A stretch of 64,000 nucleotides of DNA from Methylorubrum rhodesianum (GCF_014199985.1 NZ_JACHOS010000013.1:1-64000); one strand, 5' to 3'; positions 53,552 through 63,195 are shown, numbered from the stretch's first letter. The notes: generated by a model from the letters alone, not told the origin. Made by a program: numbers and translations.

Positions 53552-53878
53552 ATGCGCCGTCCGGCCGCCGCTCTTCTTGCCCTCGTTCTCGCCTCCACCG
53601 CCCTGCCGGCGAGCGCCGGCACGGAACCGGTCGCGCGCAAGCCCGTCGAGAAGACCTTCCTGATTCCGACCGAGGACGGCTACGGCGTCGGCGAGTGCCT
53701 GAGCGGCGGTCCGAGCGAGTGCGGCCAAGTCGTCGCCAACGCGTGGTGCGAGTCGCAAGGCTTTGCCAGTGCTGCCAATTACGGTGTCGCCGCGCAGGAC
53801 GAGTACACCGGTGCCATCGGCGACGCCGCTCCGGTGAAGAGCGCGCCGCGCCCGCTGCGCATCACCTGCCAGGACTGA
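53552..53878 (+). CDS. Small secreted Cys-containing protein
   Basis: This 108-residue protein has a signal peptide (MRRPAAALLALVLASTALPASA). The mature part has four Cys (GECLSGGPSECGQVVANAWCES and ITCQD), likely forming two disulfides. Similar small proteins of alphaproteobacteria are uncharacterised. It stands alone. Confidence 0.65.
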   Translation: MRRPAAALLALVLASTALPASAGTEPVARKPVEKTFLIPTEDGYGVGECLSGGPSECGQVVANAWCESQGFASAANYGVAAQDEYTGAIGDAAPVKSAPRPLRITCQD

Positions 53879-53906
53879 GGCCGGCCGGATTCAGGCCACG
53901 GCCGCC

Positions 53907-54488
53907 CTACTTCACGAAATCCGCGCATTTCGGCGGCGGCTCGGTTCCCCACGGGGCGAGCGGCACGGCGGAGGTGGAGTTCTTGGGCGAACCCTGGATC
54001 ACCCTGTCGGAATAGACCATGTAGATCAGCGTGTTGCGCCGGACGTCGCAACCGCGGACGATCTGCATCGACTTGAAGATCAGCGAGCGCCGCTCGCTGA
54101 ACACCACTTCGCCCTGCTTGAACTTCTCCTTGAACTGCACCGGCCCGACCTGCCGGCAGGCCAGCGAGATGTCCGACACATCCTCCGCCAAGCCGAGCGT
54201 GCCCTTGATGCCGCCCTTTTCGGGCTGCGTGTACCAGCAGGCGACGCCGGCCACTGCCGGGTCGTCGATGCCGTAGACCACGAGCTTGTCGTTGGGCGTC
54301 AGCGGACGCCAAACGGTCGATTTATCGAAGACCCGGTCGGGCTCCTGCGCCCGAGCCGGGGCAGCCAAGGCCAAGCAAGAGACGAGGCAGGCGGCGAGGC
54401 CGGCCGCCGCTCGCCGGCGGCGATCCCCATTGGTGCCCGTGAGCCACATCATCGACGCAATCCCCCCAAAGCTTGGCCGCAGAGACAT
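53907..54488 (-). CDS. creA: CreA family protein
   Basis: The 193 residues include an N-terminal export signal (RRAAAGLAACLVSCLALAAPARA). CreA landmarks are present: KLVVYGIDDPAVAGVACWYT, KGGIKGTLGLAEDVSDISLACRQ-type sequence, FKQGEVVFSERRSLIFKSMQ, IVRGCDVRRNTLIYMVYSDR and SPKNSTSAVPL. CreA is a small periplasmic protein of unknown function. A second ATG at 54452 or 54449 may be the real start, as the first 12 residues look non-signal. Confidence 0.85.
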   Translation of the reverse strand: MSLRPSFGGIASMMWLTGTNGDRRRRAAAGLAACLVSCLALAAPARAQEPDRVFDKSTVWRPLTPNDKLVVYGIDDPAVAGVACWYTQPEKGGIKGTLGLAEDVSDISLACRQVGPVQFKEKFKQGEVVFSERRSLIFKSMQIVRGCDVRRNTLIYMVYSDRVIQGSPKNSTSAVPLAPWGTEPPPKCADFVK

Positions 54489-54616
54489 GGTGTCTCTGTC
54501 CCGAAAGGGCGAGGGGCTTTAACACATGTCGAAGATCGCTTGGGCCGTCGCGCACGGCCGGGCATCCTCTCCGTGACCCCCGCGACCTCCTGCCCGAGAT
54601 CCCCAGCATCCGCACC

Positions 54617-55621
54617 ATGCCGATGATCGGACCGCAGTTCCGCCGCGTGCTCGCCCTCGCGCTCGCCGTGCTCACCCTCGGCGGGGCGTCGCCGGCGGCG
54701 GCTGCACCCGATGTGTGGGCCTGCCAGCGATACCGCACGGAACTCGCCAACCTCAACGCGAGCGCCTCGACGGCCTCCGCATTGCAGAGCGAGGTCGCGC
54801 GCCTGGAGACCTACTATCGCAGCCTCAATTGCGAGGGAGGCAAGTTCCTGTTCTTCGATACCCGGCCGCCGCAATGCGGGGCCGTCGAAGCGCGGATCCG
54901 CTCGCTCAACGCCACCTATGGCGGGGGCGACGGCGAGGTGGTCGCCGCCCGCCGCCGGCAGCTCGTCGCCGCCGTTTCGAGCGCCTGCACCGGCCTGATC
55001 CCCGGCGAGGGGCAGGAGGGACAGACCGCCGGGAACCAGACCGCCCGCGGTGGCGCGCAGGTGATCTGCGTGAAGACCTGCGACGGCTCCTACTTCCCGA
55101 TGGCGAACCTGCCCGACGGGCGCGGCGGGGCGGACGAGATGTGCCAGGCGCTCTGCCCCGGCACGGAAGCGGTGGCCTACTCGATGCCGCACGGCGACGA
55201 GGCGCTGAAATACGCCGCCACGATCAAGGGCAACCGCGCCTACACCGCGCTGCCGGCGGCCTTCAAATTCCGCAAGAGCTTCACCCCGGACTGCTCCTGC
55301 AAGCGGGAGGGCCAGAGCTGGGCGCAGTCGCTCGCCAAGGCCGAGAGCATGCTGGTGCGGCACAAGGGCGATATCTTCGTCACGCCCATGACGGCGGAGA
55401 GGCTCTCGCGCGCCCCGAAGGTGCGCCTGACGCTCGTGGGACGTGCCGACCGGACGGCGGCGACTCTCGCGGCCGACGCGGCCAGCCGGGAGGGGGTGGC
55501 GGTCACGCCCTCCTCGAAGGAGGCCGCCGAGCAGACCGGCTCGACCGTCGAGAGCCGCAACGGCATCCGCATCATCGTCCCGAGCCTCCTTCCGCCCCCG
55601 GCGCTGACGCCCGCTCCGTAG
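54617..55621 (+). CDS. DUF2865 secreted protein
   Basis: This 334-residue product has a signal peptide (LALALAVLTLGGASPAAAA) and DUF2865 features: ACQRYRTELANLNAS, YYRSLNCEGGKFLFFDTRPP, QVICVKTCDGSYFPMANLPD, MCQALCPGTEAVAYSMPHGD and FTPDCSCKREGQSW. The family is periplasmic and uncharacterised. The ATG at 54617 or 54623 is used; the frame extends upstream to 54473. Confidence 0.8.
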   Translation: MPMIGPQFRRVLALALAVLTLGGASPAAAAPDVWACQRYRTELANLNASASTASALQSEVARLETYYRSLNCEGGKFLFFDTRPPQCGAVEARIRSLNATYGGGDGEVVAARRRQLVAAVSSACTGLIPGEGQEGQTAGNQTARGGAQVICVKTCDGSYFPMANLPDGRGGADEMCQALCPGTEAVAYSMPHGDEALKYAATIKGNRAYTALPAAFKFRKSFTPDCSCKREGQSWAQSLAKAESMLVRHKGDIFVTPMTAERLSRAPKVRLTLVGRADRTAATLAADAASREGVAVTPSSKEAAEQTGSTVESRNGIRIIVPSLLPPPALTPAP

Positions 55622-55780
55622 ACAGGGACCGCCGATTCCAGCCGGCTTTATCGACGGGAAAACCACAGAAGATCTCTTCGCCTCGACCAATCTCCGTTGC
55701 CCCTCGATCTGGGAGAACGGGGAACCAATCCGGTCCGATTGTGTTCGGAACCGCCGATTGCGTTTCACGAGGCTGTCTTC

Positions 55781-57874
55781 ATGCGGATAACCCGCTCGCT
55801 GCTCCTGGCCGGCACGATACTGCCGGCGCTCGTCCTGTCCGATCTGTCCCTGGCGCGGTCTCTCGGCGATGGCGGGCGGATCGAGCTCGCACAGCGCGAG
55901 GAGAGCGGCGAGGGTCCACGCGGCGGCGGACGCGGGCCGGGTGGACCGGGTGCGCCCGGGGGCCCCGGTCCGGCCGAGCGTGGTGGCGTCGAGCGCGGCG
56001 GACCGCCGGCACGGGAGCGGCCGGACCGATCCGAGCGTCCGGAGCGGCCCGAGCCGCGTCAGGCGCCCGCGGCCCGCGAGCGGCCGGAGCCCGCCGAACG
56101 TCCGACCCGTCCCGAGCGGCCGGCATCCCAGGAACGACAGGAGCGCCCGGACCGTCAGGAGCGTCCCGAGCGTGCGCCGGCCCCCGCCCAGAGGCCGGAC
56201 CGGTCCGAGGAGCGCCCGACCCCGCCGGCGTCCCGCGAGCGGACTCCGGATCGCGAGGCGCCCGCGCGCCGCGAAGCCCCGGAACGTGAGGCACCGGCCC
56301 GTCGCGACGCGCCGGACCGGCCGGATCGCGACGGCACCGATCGTCCGGCGCGCCCCACTGGCCGGGATCGCGACACCGAACGTCCGGATGCCGCCCCGAG
56401 CCAGCGCCGGGCCCCGGATGCGCCGACGCCGCCCGCCTCGGAACGTCCCGTGCGTCCGACGCCGCCGGCCGTCCCGAGCCCGTCCCAGCCCGAACCTCCG
56501 GCCAACCAGCGGCCCGGCGTTCCCGGGCGCCCGGTGGCGCCCAACGCGCAGCAGCCCGCCCGTCCGGATCAACCGACCCCTCCTTCGGCGGCCCAGCCCG
56601 ACGGCGCCCGCGAGGCGCCCGGCGGCCGCACGGCGCCGAACCAGCAGCCGGGCGTTCCTGGCCGCCCGGTGGCTCCGAACCAGCAGCCCGGCATCCCCGG
56701 CCGTCCGGTCCAGCCTCCGGGCACGCCGCCTGACGCAGCGGCGCCGAACCAGCCGGACGGCCGCTCGGATCAGCGCAGCCTCGAAGATCGCCGCGACGGC
56801 GACCGGCGCGACGGCGACCGGCGGGGTGACCGTTTCGATCGCCGTGACGACGACCGCCGCGACGATGACCGGCGTGGTGACCGCCGTGACCGCTTCAACG
56901 TGCCCGGCACTCCCGCCTACGTTCCCGGCGGCTTCCGCGACGACGATTATCGCGTGCGCGACTACGACACGATCCGCCGGGATCGCCGCGAGTACGACGT
57001 CGACGGCCGCACCTATTACCGCGAGCCCGGCCGGATCATCGTGCGTGATCGCGACACCACCTTCATCCGCCACGACGAGAACGAGCGCTTCCGCACCCTC
57101 TACGGCGAGCGCGGCTACCGCAGCGAGCGTCGCGGAGGCGAGATCTACAGCTACGTCGACAGCCCGGCGGGCGGCCAGATCATCACCGTCGTGGACGACG
57201 ACGGCCGGCTGCTGCGCCGATCCCGCCGATACCGGGACGGGCGCGAGGTCGTTCTCATCAACAACGCCTACGGGGGCGCACCCCGGCCGATCTACGAGGA
57301 CGTGGTGGAACTGCCGCCGCCGGATATCCGCATCCCGCGCGAGCGCTACGTCGTCGATTACGATCAGGCCGACGAGCGCACCGTCTACGAGGCGCTCTCC
57401 GCCCCGCCGGTGCAGAAGCTCGATCGGCGCTACACCCTGGATCAGGTGCGCTACAGCCCGCAGCTGCGCGCGCGCATGCCCTCGGTGGACATCAACACGA
57501 TCACCTTCGACACCGGCTCCTTCACGGTCACGCCGGATCAGGCCAAGCGCCTGTCGACCATCGCGGAGGCGATCAATCGGACGATCAAGGACAATCCGCA
57601 GGAGGTCTTCCTGATCGAGGGCTACACCGACGCCGTCGGGTCGGACATCGACAACCTCTCGCTCTCCGACCGCAGGGCACAGTCGGTTGCGGCGGTGCTG
57701 ACGCAGAACTTCCAGGTCCCGCCGGAGAACCTCACCACGCAGGGCTACGGCGAGCAGTATCTGAAGGTGAACACGCAGGAGGCGAACCGCGAGAATCGCC
57801 GCGTCACGGTGCGCCGCATCACGCCGCTGCTCCAGCAGCAGGCGGAGGGGCAACAGGCGCCGGCACCGCGTTAA
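55781..57874 (+). CDS. Large OmpA-domain protein with a disordered linker
   Basis: The 697-residue product starts at ATG 55781 with a signal peptide (MRITRSLLLAGTILPALVLS). Residues 40-330 are Arg/Pro/Glu-rich and disordered (ERPDR, ERPEP; QQPGVPGRPV repeated), then a RDDDRRDDDRRGDRRDR stretch. Next is a beta-like region (YYREPGRIIVRDRDTTFIRH, DDGRLLRRSRRYRDGREV). The OmpA C-terminal domain contains ITFDTGSFTVTPDQAKRLST, IEGYTDAVGSDIDNLSLSDR and RAQSVAAVLT, which binds peptidoglycan. It is likely outer-membrane-linked. Confidence 0.85.
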   Translation: MRITRSLLLAGTILPALVLSDLSLARSLGDGGRIELAQREESGEGPRGGGRGPGGPGAPGGPGPAERGGVERGGPPARERPDRSERPERPEPRQAPAARERPEPAERPTRPERPASQERQERPDRQERPERAPAPAQRPDRSEERPTPPASRERTPDREAPARREAPEREAPARRDAPDRPDRDGTDRPARPTGRDRDTERPDAAPSQRRAPDAPTPPASERPVRPTPPAVPSPSQPEPPANQRPGVPGRPVAPNAQQPARPDQPTPPSAAQPDGAREAPGGRTAPNQQPGVPGRPVAPNQQPGIPGRPVQPPGTPPDAAAPNQPDGRSDQRSLEDRRDGDRRDGDRRGDRFDRRDDDRRDDDRRGDRRDRFNVPGTPAYVPGGFRDDDYRVRDYDTIRRDRREYDVDGRTYYREPGRIIVRDRDTTFIRHDENERFRTLYGERGYRSERRGGEIYSYVDSPAGGQIITVVDDDGRLLRRSRRYRDGREVVLINNAYGGAPRPIYEDVVELPPPDIRIPRERYVVDYDQADERTVYEALSAPPVQKLDRRYTLDQVRYSPQLRARMPSVDINTITFDTGSFTVTPDQAKRLSTIAEAINRTIKDNPQEVFLIEGYTDAVGSDIDNLSLSDRRAQSVAAVLTQNFQVPPENLTTQGYGEQYLKVNTQEANRENRRVTVRRITPLLQQQAEGQQAPAPR

Positions 57875-57888
57875 CCGAAGCTCTTGAC

Positions 57889-57919
57889 CCTCCCCCTCCT
57901 GCGGCGCAGGTGGGGGAGG
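57889..57919 (+). terminator. Inverted repeat after the OmpA-domain gene
   Basis: The arms CCTCCCCCTCCTGC and GCAGGTGGGGGAGG pair over 14 bases with one mismatch and a GGC loop, 14 bases after the stop. There is no T-run. It may terminate transcription or be one of a repeated family. Confidence 0.6.
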
Positions 57920-57950
57920 TTGCGGGTGGGTTCGAGAGCACGGGACGGCG

Positions 57951-59165
57951 ATGGCGGACGACAGCGACCGGTTCATCGAGGCCGGGACGCCGACCTTCCG
58001 CCGGGCGACGCTCGCCCTGTTCGCGGCGGGCTTCTCCACTTTCGCGGTGCTCTACGGCGTTCAGCCGCTGCTGCCGGTCTTTCACGACACCTTCGCTGTC
58101 TCGCCGGCCGAGAGCAGCCTCGCGCTGTCGCTGCCCTGCGCCACGCTCGCGATCTCCCTGCTGATCGTCAGCCCGCTCTCCGAGGTCTGGGGACGCAAGC
58201 GGGTGATGGCGGCCTCGCTCTTCACCTCGGCGCTCCTCACCATCGGCGCCGTGCTGATGCCGAGCTGGCACGGCTTCCTCGTCCTGCGGGCACTCACCGG
58301 CATCGCCGCGAGCGGCCTGCCCGCCGTCGCCATGGCCTATCTCAGCGAGGAGATGCACGGGCGCGCGATCGGACTGTCGATGGGTCTCCTCATCGGCGGC
58401 AACGCGCTGGGCGGCATGGTCGGGCGTCTGCTCGCGGGCGTCATCGCCGACCATGCCTCCTGGCGCTGGGGGCTCGGCGTCATCGGCGTCCTGGCCCTGT
58501 TCGCGGCCCTGGCCTTCCAGTTCGCCCTGCCAGCCTCGCGCCACTTCCTCGCCCACCGCATGCGCTGGCGCGAGGTGCCCGGCACCTTCAGCCACCATTT
58601 CCGCGACGCCGGGCTGCCCTGGCTGTTCCTCGAACCGTTCCTGCTGATGGGCGGGTTCGTCTGCGTCTACAACTACATCGGCTTTCGCCTTCTCGATCCG
58701 CCTTTCTCGCTGAGCCAGACGGAGATCGGCCTGATCTTCATCGTCTACCTCGCGGGCACGGCGAGTTCGGCCATCACCGGTCACGTCGCCGGCCTGCTGG
58801 GGCGGCGCAAGGTGCTGTGGCTGGCGATCCTGCTCGGGATCGGTGGTATCGCGCTGACCCTCGCCGACAATCTCCTTCTCATCATCGCCGGCATCGTCGT
58901 CGTCACGGTCAGCTTCTTCGGCGCGCATTCGGTCGCGTCGAGCTGGGTCGGGCGCCGGGCCTTGAGCGACCGGGCACAGGCCTCGGCGGTCTATCTCTGC
59001 ATGTACTATCTCGGCTCGTCCCTGCTCGGCACGGCGGGCGGCTGGTTCTTCCTGCATTTCGGCTGGCCGGGGGTCGCGGGCTTCTTCGGCAGCCTTTACG
59101 TGGCGGCCCTTTTGGTCGCGCTGCGCCTGACGCGCCTCGCGCCGCTTCCGCCCGCCGGCGGATGA
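57951..59165 (+). CDS. MFS transporter, YnfM-like
   Basis: The 404 residues have 12 predicted membrane segments. FAVLYGVQPLLPVFHDTF in the first helix, SPLSEVWGRKRVMAASLF (MFS loop motif) and LTGIAASGLPAVAMAYLSEE are typical of the YnfM/arabinose-efflux group. The substrate is unknown. The ATG at 57951 follows GGGACGGCG. It lies after the OmpA gene's hairpin. Confidence 0.85.
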   Translation: MADDSDRFIEAGTPTFRRATLALFAAGFSTFAVLYGVQPLLPVFHDTFAVSPAESSLALSLPCATLAISLLIVSPLSEVWGRKRVMAASLFTSALLTIGAVLMPSWHGFLVLRALTGIAASGLPAVAMAYLSEEMHGRAIGLSMGLLIGGNALGGMVGRLLAGVIADHASWRWGLGVIGVLALFAALAFQFALPASRHFLAHRMRWREVPGTFSHHFRDAGLPWLFLEPFLLMGGFVCVYNYIGFRLLDPPFSLSQTEIGLIFIVYLAGTASSAITGHVAGLLGRRKVLWLAILLGIGGIALTLADNLLLIIAGIVVVTVSFFGAHSVASSWVGRRALSDRAQASAVYLCMYYLGSSLLGTAGGWFFLHFGWPGVAGFFGSLYVAALLVALRLTRLAPLPPAGG

Positions 59166-59249
59166 CAGTCCAATGAGCCGGCCGGCCGACCGCGGTTGAA
59201 TACCGGGCGGCGCTCTCGCTATCCTGCCGACGGAGTGGGAGAGCCCGGC

Positions 59250-59738
59250 ATGGCCAACGTCAGTACCTGCCTCTGGTTCGGCAAGGACGCGGAGGCGGCC
59301 GTCCGCCTCTATGTCTCGCTCGTGCCCGATTCGCGGATCGACCATATCCAGCGCGCCCCGGGCCCCTGGCCGGGCGGCGAGGCCGGCGAGCCGATCCTGA
59401 TCGTCTTCACCCTGGGTGGTCAGAGCTTCCAGGCCCTGAACGGCGGCAGTCCGGCCGATTACGGGACCGCCGCGTCGATCTCGGTCACCTGCCGGGATCA
59501 GGCCGAGGTCGATCGGCTGTGGTCGGCGCTCACCGCCGGGGGCGGGGCGGAGATCGCCTGCGGCTGGCTGCGCGATCGCTGGGGCGTACCCTGGCAGATC
59601 GTGCCGGAGATCCTGCCGCGCCTCCTCGCCGATCCCGATCCGAACGTGGCGTCCCGCGTCTTCACCGCCATGCAGGACATGGTGAAGCTCGATGTCGCCG
59701 CGCTCGAACGCGCCGCGAGGGAAGGAGCGACGGCGTGA
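59250..59738 (+). CDS. VOC-fold (PhnB-like) protein
   Basis: This 162-residue product reads STCLWFGKDAEAAVRLYVSL, PDSRIDHIQRAPGP, VFTLGGQSFQALNGGSPADY and CGWLRDRWGVPWQIVPEILP. That is the PhnB/3-demethylubiquinone-9 3-methyltransferase-like VOC family, mostly of unknown substrate. The last codons overlap the GTG of the next gene (GTGA), so the two are coupled. Confidence 0.82.
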   Translation: MANVSTCLWFGKDAEAAVRLYVSLVPDSRIDHIQRAPGPWPGGEAGEPILIVFTLGGQSFQALNGGSPADYGTAASISVTCRDQAEVDRLWSALTAGGGAEIACGWLRDRWGVPWQIVPEILPRLLADPDPNVASRVFTAMQDMVKLDVAALERAAREGATA

Positions 59739-60514
59739 CAGCACCCCTGAGCCACGACGCCCACACGGAAAGCCAGTTCGGCAGCCGCGCCGATGACTAC
59801 GTCGCGAGCGCCGTCCACGCGGCGGGCGAGGATCTCGCGGCGCTGGCCCGCTTCGGCGCCCTCCCCCATGCGGCCGTGCTCGATCTCGGCTGCGGCGGCG
59901 GCCATGTGACCTACGCGGTAGCCTCTCATGTCCGCGCCGTCACCGCCCTCGATCTGTCGCAGGCCATGCTCGACGCCGTCTCTGCGGAGGCACGGCGCCG
60001 CGGACTGACGAATGTCGTCACCCGGCAGGCCAGCGTCGAGGCGCTCCCCTTCGCGGATGCGAGTTTCGAGTGCGTGCTCTCGCGCTACAGCGCCCATCAC
60101 TGGGGCGACGTGCCCGCCGCCTTGCGGGAGGCGCACCGGGTGCTCGCGCCGGGCGGTCGCCTCGGCCTGGTCGATGTCGTGCATCCGGGCCCTCCGCTTC
60201 TCGACACCCATCTCCAGGCCTGGGAGCTGCTGCGCGACCCGTCCCACGTGCGCGATTACGGCGAGGCCGAATGGCGCCGGATGCTGGCGGAGGCCGGTTT
60301 CGTCCCGGGCGCCGTCCGACGCTGGCGGGTTCGCATGGATTTCCCGTCCTGGATCGCGCGGATGGGCACGCCCGAGGCGAGCGCGGCGGCGATCCGCGCC
60401 CTCCAGGGGGGAGCGCCCGAGCTGGTGCGGTCGCATTTCGCGATCGAGGACGACGGCAGCTTCACCCTCGACGTGATGATGATCGAGGCCGAGCCCGATG
60501 GGGTCCTGGACTAA
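59735..60514 (+). CDS. SAM-dependent methyltransferase
   Basis: The 259-residue product (GTG 59735, MTAPLSHDAHTESQFGSRAD) has motif I in VLDLGCGGGHVTYAVASHV, then ALDLSQAML, and VLAPGGRLGLVDVVHPG. It belongs to the Methyltransf_11/UbiE-like group. The substrate is unknown. The longer frame upstream overlaps the VOC gene. The C-terminus overlaps the gltX 3' end by 4 bases, tail to tail. Confidence 0.82.
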   Translation: MTAPLSHDAHTESQFGSRADDYVASAVHAAGEDLAALARFGALPHAAVLDLGCGGGHVTYAVASHVRAVTALDLSQAMLDAVSAEARRRGLTNVVTRQASVEALPFADASFECVLSRYSAHHWGDVPAALREAHRVLAPGGRLGLVDVVHPGPPLLDTHLQAWELLRDPSHVRDYGEAEWRRMLAEAGFVPGAVRRWRVRMDFPSWIARMGTPEASAAAIRALQGGAPELVRSHFAIEDDGSFTLDVMMIEAEPDGVLD

Positions 60515-61860
60515 GCCGATTCTCCGGCGAGCCGCCGCAGCGCGCTCTCCCGCCCGATCAGCGGGAGCAGCGCCGAGAGGTCCGGCCCGTGGTCGAGACC
60601 GGTCAGGGCGAGGCGCAGCGGCATGAACAGGGCACGACCCTTGGCGCCGGTCTCGGCCTTGACGGCGTCGGTCCACGCCTTCCACGTACCGGCATCGAAC
60701 GGGGCCGACGGCAGCAGGCGGGCGGCCCCGGCGATGAAGTCCGGTTCGGCGATCTGCGGCGTGACCGGTCCCGCCACCACGCGCCACCACTCGGCGGCCT
60801 CGGAGACGCGGCCGAGATTGGCCCGCACCGCGAGCCAGAACGGCTCGGCCTGCTCCGACGGCACGCCGAGGGCGGCGAGCCGCTCGCGCACGGCCCCGAA
60901 CGGCATCTCGTGGACGAGGCGCGCGTTGATCCCGTCGAGTTCGGCCGGATCGAACCGGGCCGGGGCGCGCGACAGGTGGGCGAGATCGACGAGGCCCGCC
61001 AACTCGTCGAGGGACGCGATCGGGCGCACGGCCTCGGCCGAGCCGGTCAGCACCGCGAGCGAGCGCACCGCCGCGGGCTCGTAGCCGGCCTCGCGCAGGG
61101 AGCGCAGAGACAGGTGGCCGAGGCGCTTCGACAGCCCCTCCCCGTCCGCCGTGGTCAGCAGGTTGTGATGGCCGAAGACGGGCACGAGGGCGCCGAGCGC
61201 CTCGAACAATTGCACCTGCACACCCGTGTTCGTGACGTGGTCCTCGCCGCGGATCACGTGGGTGACGCCGACATCCGCGTCGTCCACCACCGAGGGCAGC
61301 GTGTAGAGGTAGCTCCCGTCGGCGCGCACCAGCACGGGATCGGAGAGCGAGGCGCAATCGACGTGGCTCTCGCCCCGGACGAGGTCGTTCCAGGCGACGA
61401 TGCGGTGATCGAGCTTGAACCGCCAGTGCGGGCGGCGGCCCTCCGCCTCCAGGGTAGCCCGGTCGGCGTCGGTAAGGGCGAGCGCGGCGCGGTCGTAGAT
61501 CGGCGGCAGGCCGCGGCCGAGCTGACGCTTGCGCCGCCGCTCCAATTCCTCCGGCGTCTCGTAGCAGGGATAGAGACGGCCCGCCGTCTTCAGTCGCTCG
61601 GCCGCCGCGTCGTAGAGCGCGGTGCGGTCGCTCTGGCGGAAGAACAGGTCCGGCTCGATGCCGAGCCAGCCGAGATCCTCGGCCGCGGCCGTGGCGAATT
61701 CCTCCGTGGAGCGCTCCCGGTCGGTGTCGTCCAGGCGCAGCAGGAAGCGACCGCCCTCGCGGCGCGCGAACAGGGCGTTCAGCAGCGCCGGCCGGGCATT
61801 GCCGATATGAAGGAAACCGGTCGGCGAGGGAGCGAAGCGGACGAGAGGAGCGGTGGCCAT
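60511..61860 (-). CDS. gltX: Glutamyl-tRNA synthetase
   Basis: This 449-residue enzyme charges tRNA-Glu. It has FAPSPTGFLHIGNARPALLN (HIGH-type), LRLDDTDRERSTEEFATA, GEDHVTNTGVQVQLFEALG and the KLSKR-type motif GLSKRLGHLSL. Many alphaproteobacteria carry two GltX paralogues; I cannot tell which this is or whether it charges tRNA-Gln. It starts with ATG 61860 and seems not to be in an operon. Confidence 0.92.
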   Translation of the reverse strand: MATAPLVRFAPSPTGFLHIGNARPALLNALFARREGGRFLLRLDDTDRERSTEEFATAAAEDLGWLGIEPDLFFRQSDRTALYDAAAERLKTAGRLYPCYETPEELERRRKRQLGRGLPPIYDRAALALTDADRATLEAEGRRPHWRFKLDHRIVAWNDLVRGESHVDCASLSDPVLVRADGSYLYTLPSVVDDADVGVTHVIRGEDHVTNTGVQVQLFEALGALVPVFGHHNLLTTADGEGLSKRLGHLSLRSLREAGYEPAAVRSLAVLTGSAEAVRPIASLDELAGLVDLAHLSRAPARFDPAELDGINARLVHEMPFGAVRERLAALGVPSEQAEPFWLAVRANLGRVSEAAEWWRVVAGPVTPQIAEPDFIAGAARLLPSAPFDAGTWKAWTDAVKAETGAKGRALFMPLRLALTGLDHGPDLSALLPLIGRESALRRLAGESA

Positions 61861-61916
61861 GACGCCGCCTTACCCAATTTTGTTGGGTCTCGCACCGTCT
61901 GCGCGCTCGTGTGGTC

Positions 61917-62996
61917 TCAGTTCCTCCGCTCGCCGCCGGGCTCCGTCCGATCGGGACGGCCGAGAAACCGGTCGCGCAGCGATTGGACCCAGAGCGGCTG
62001 GCCCTCGCGGCCGTCGCCGACGACGACGGTGGCCGTCATGCCCGCCACCAGGGTCACCTCCGGCGGCACGTGGTCGATGCGGATGCGCACGGGCACCCGC
62101 TGGGCGAGCCGCACCCAGGTATAGACGGGATCGACATTCGGCAGCCCTTGCGTGCTCGTCGCGGCGTTGGCGGTCGAGATGCCCAGCGTCAGGCTCTCGA
62201 CCGTACCGCGCAGGGGCTCGCCATAGCCCATCAGCGCCATCTCGGCGGGCGCGCCGACGCGGATATGGGCCATCTTGGTCTCTTCGAAATAGCCATCAAC
62301 CCAGAAGGAATCGGTGTCGATGATCCGTATGTTGGCGGTGCCGGTCTGGGCGTAGTCGCCGACCCTCAGCAGCAGGTTCGTCACCCGGCCGTTGACGGTC
62401 GAGCGCACCTGCGTGCGCTCCAGGTTCTTCCGCGCCTGCGAGAGCTGCGACCTGGCGGTCTCCAGGGCCGCCTCGGCGATCTTGGCGGTGCCGGCATATT
62501 GCTGCTTCTCTTCGACCGAAGTCGAGACGGTGGAGAGCGCCGCGCGCCGGGCCGATTGCGCCTCCTTCACCGAGAGGTCGGCCTCGCGGTTCTTGATCGC
62601 GGCTTCGGCCGAGACCACCGCCTCCTGGTAGTCGAACGGATCGATGACGTAGAGGACGTCCCCCTTCTTCACCTCTTGATTGTCGGCGACCCGCAGCTCG
62701 ACGATGGTCCCGGCGACCTGCGGCGCGATGTTCGCCACCTGCACCCGCACCCGTCCGTCGCGGGTCCAGGGGGCGGTCACGTAGAACTGCCACACCACGT
62801 AGGCCGCCACCGCCGCGAGGGCGAGGACGAGGCCGGTGGCGGCGAGCCGCAGCAGGCGGTTCCACCGTCGACGCCGGCCGGACGCCGGCTTCGTACCTTC
62901 CTGCCGTCCGGGACGCGGCTCGTCGGAGGGAGTGTCGTCGGAGGAGGCCTCCTCCCGGTTCCGGTGGTCGGCGGGTGCGTCGTCCTCGCGCCTCAC
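61917..62996 (-). CDS. HlyD-family membrane fusion protein
   Basis: The 359 residues from GTG 62996 have a cytosolic tail, one membrane helix (LRLAATGLVLALAAVAAYVV) and a periplasmic lipoyl/coiled-coil part (VRVQVANIAPQVAGTIVELR, KKGDVLYVIDPFDYQEAV). The end region (IRIDHVPPEVTLVAGMTATV) is the membrane-proximal domain. It is the adaptor of a FUSC-type efflux system (AaeA-like). Its GTG overlaps the stop of the DUF1656 gene. Confidence 0.9.
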   Translation of the reverse strand: MRREDDAPADHRNREEASSDDTPSDEPRPGRQEGTKPASGRRRRWNRLLRLAATGLVLALAAVAAYVVWQFYVTAPWTRDGRVRVQVANIAPQVAGTIVELRVADNQEVKKGDVLYVIDPFDYQEAVVSAEAAIKNREADLSVKEAQSARRAALSTVSTSVEEKQQYAGTAKIAEAALETARSQLSQARKNLERTQVRSTVNGRVTNLLLRVGDYAQTGTANIRIIDTDSFWVDGYFEETKMAHIRVGAPAEMALMGYGEPLRGTVESLTLGISTANAATSTQGLPNVDPVYTWVRLAQRVPVRIRIDHVPPEVTLVAGMTATVVVGDGREGQPLWVQSLRDRFLGRPDRTEPGGERRN

Positions 62997-63187
62997 AGCA
63001 GCACCACCACGAGCGCCAGCAGGCAGACATAGATGCCGGCTTCCGCCAGCGGCGCGTTGGCGACGTATCGCCCGAACCGGATCCGGCGGAATACGACCCG
63101 CAGCGCTACGAGCAGCGCGAAGGCGAGCAGCGCGTAGGCGACGAAGGGCGAGACCAAAATCCCGCCGATGGTGAGGTCGTGCTGCAT
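62993..63187 (-). CDS. DUF1656 (AaeX-like) small membrane protein
   Basis: The 64-residue product has two hydrophobic segments (DLTIGGILVSPFVAYALLAF; NAPLAEAGIYVCLLALVVVLL). Such proteins always lie between the FUSC permease and the HlyD adaptor genes in AaeXAB-like efflux operons. It overlaps the HlyD gene by 4 bases and follows the FUSC gene by 8. Confidence 0.85.
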   Translation of the reverse strand: MQHDLTIGGILVSPFVAYALLAFALLVALRVVFRRIRFGRYVANAPLAEAGIYVCLLALVVVLL

Positions 63188-63195
63188 CTGCGTCG

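Noticed and set aside
54449..58039. 1196-residue minus-strand open frame
   Set aside because: Antisense to DUF2865 and the OmpA-domain gene; low-complexity mirror of their codon bias.
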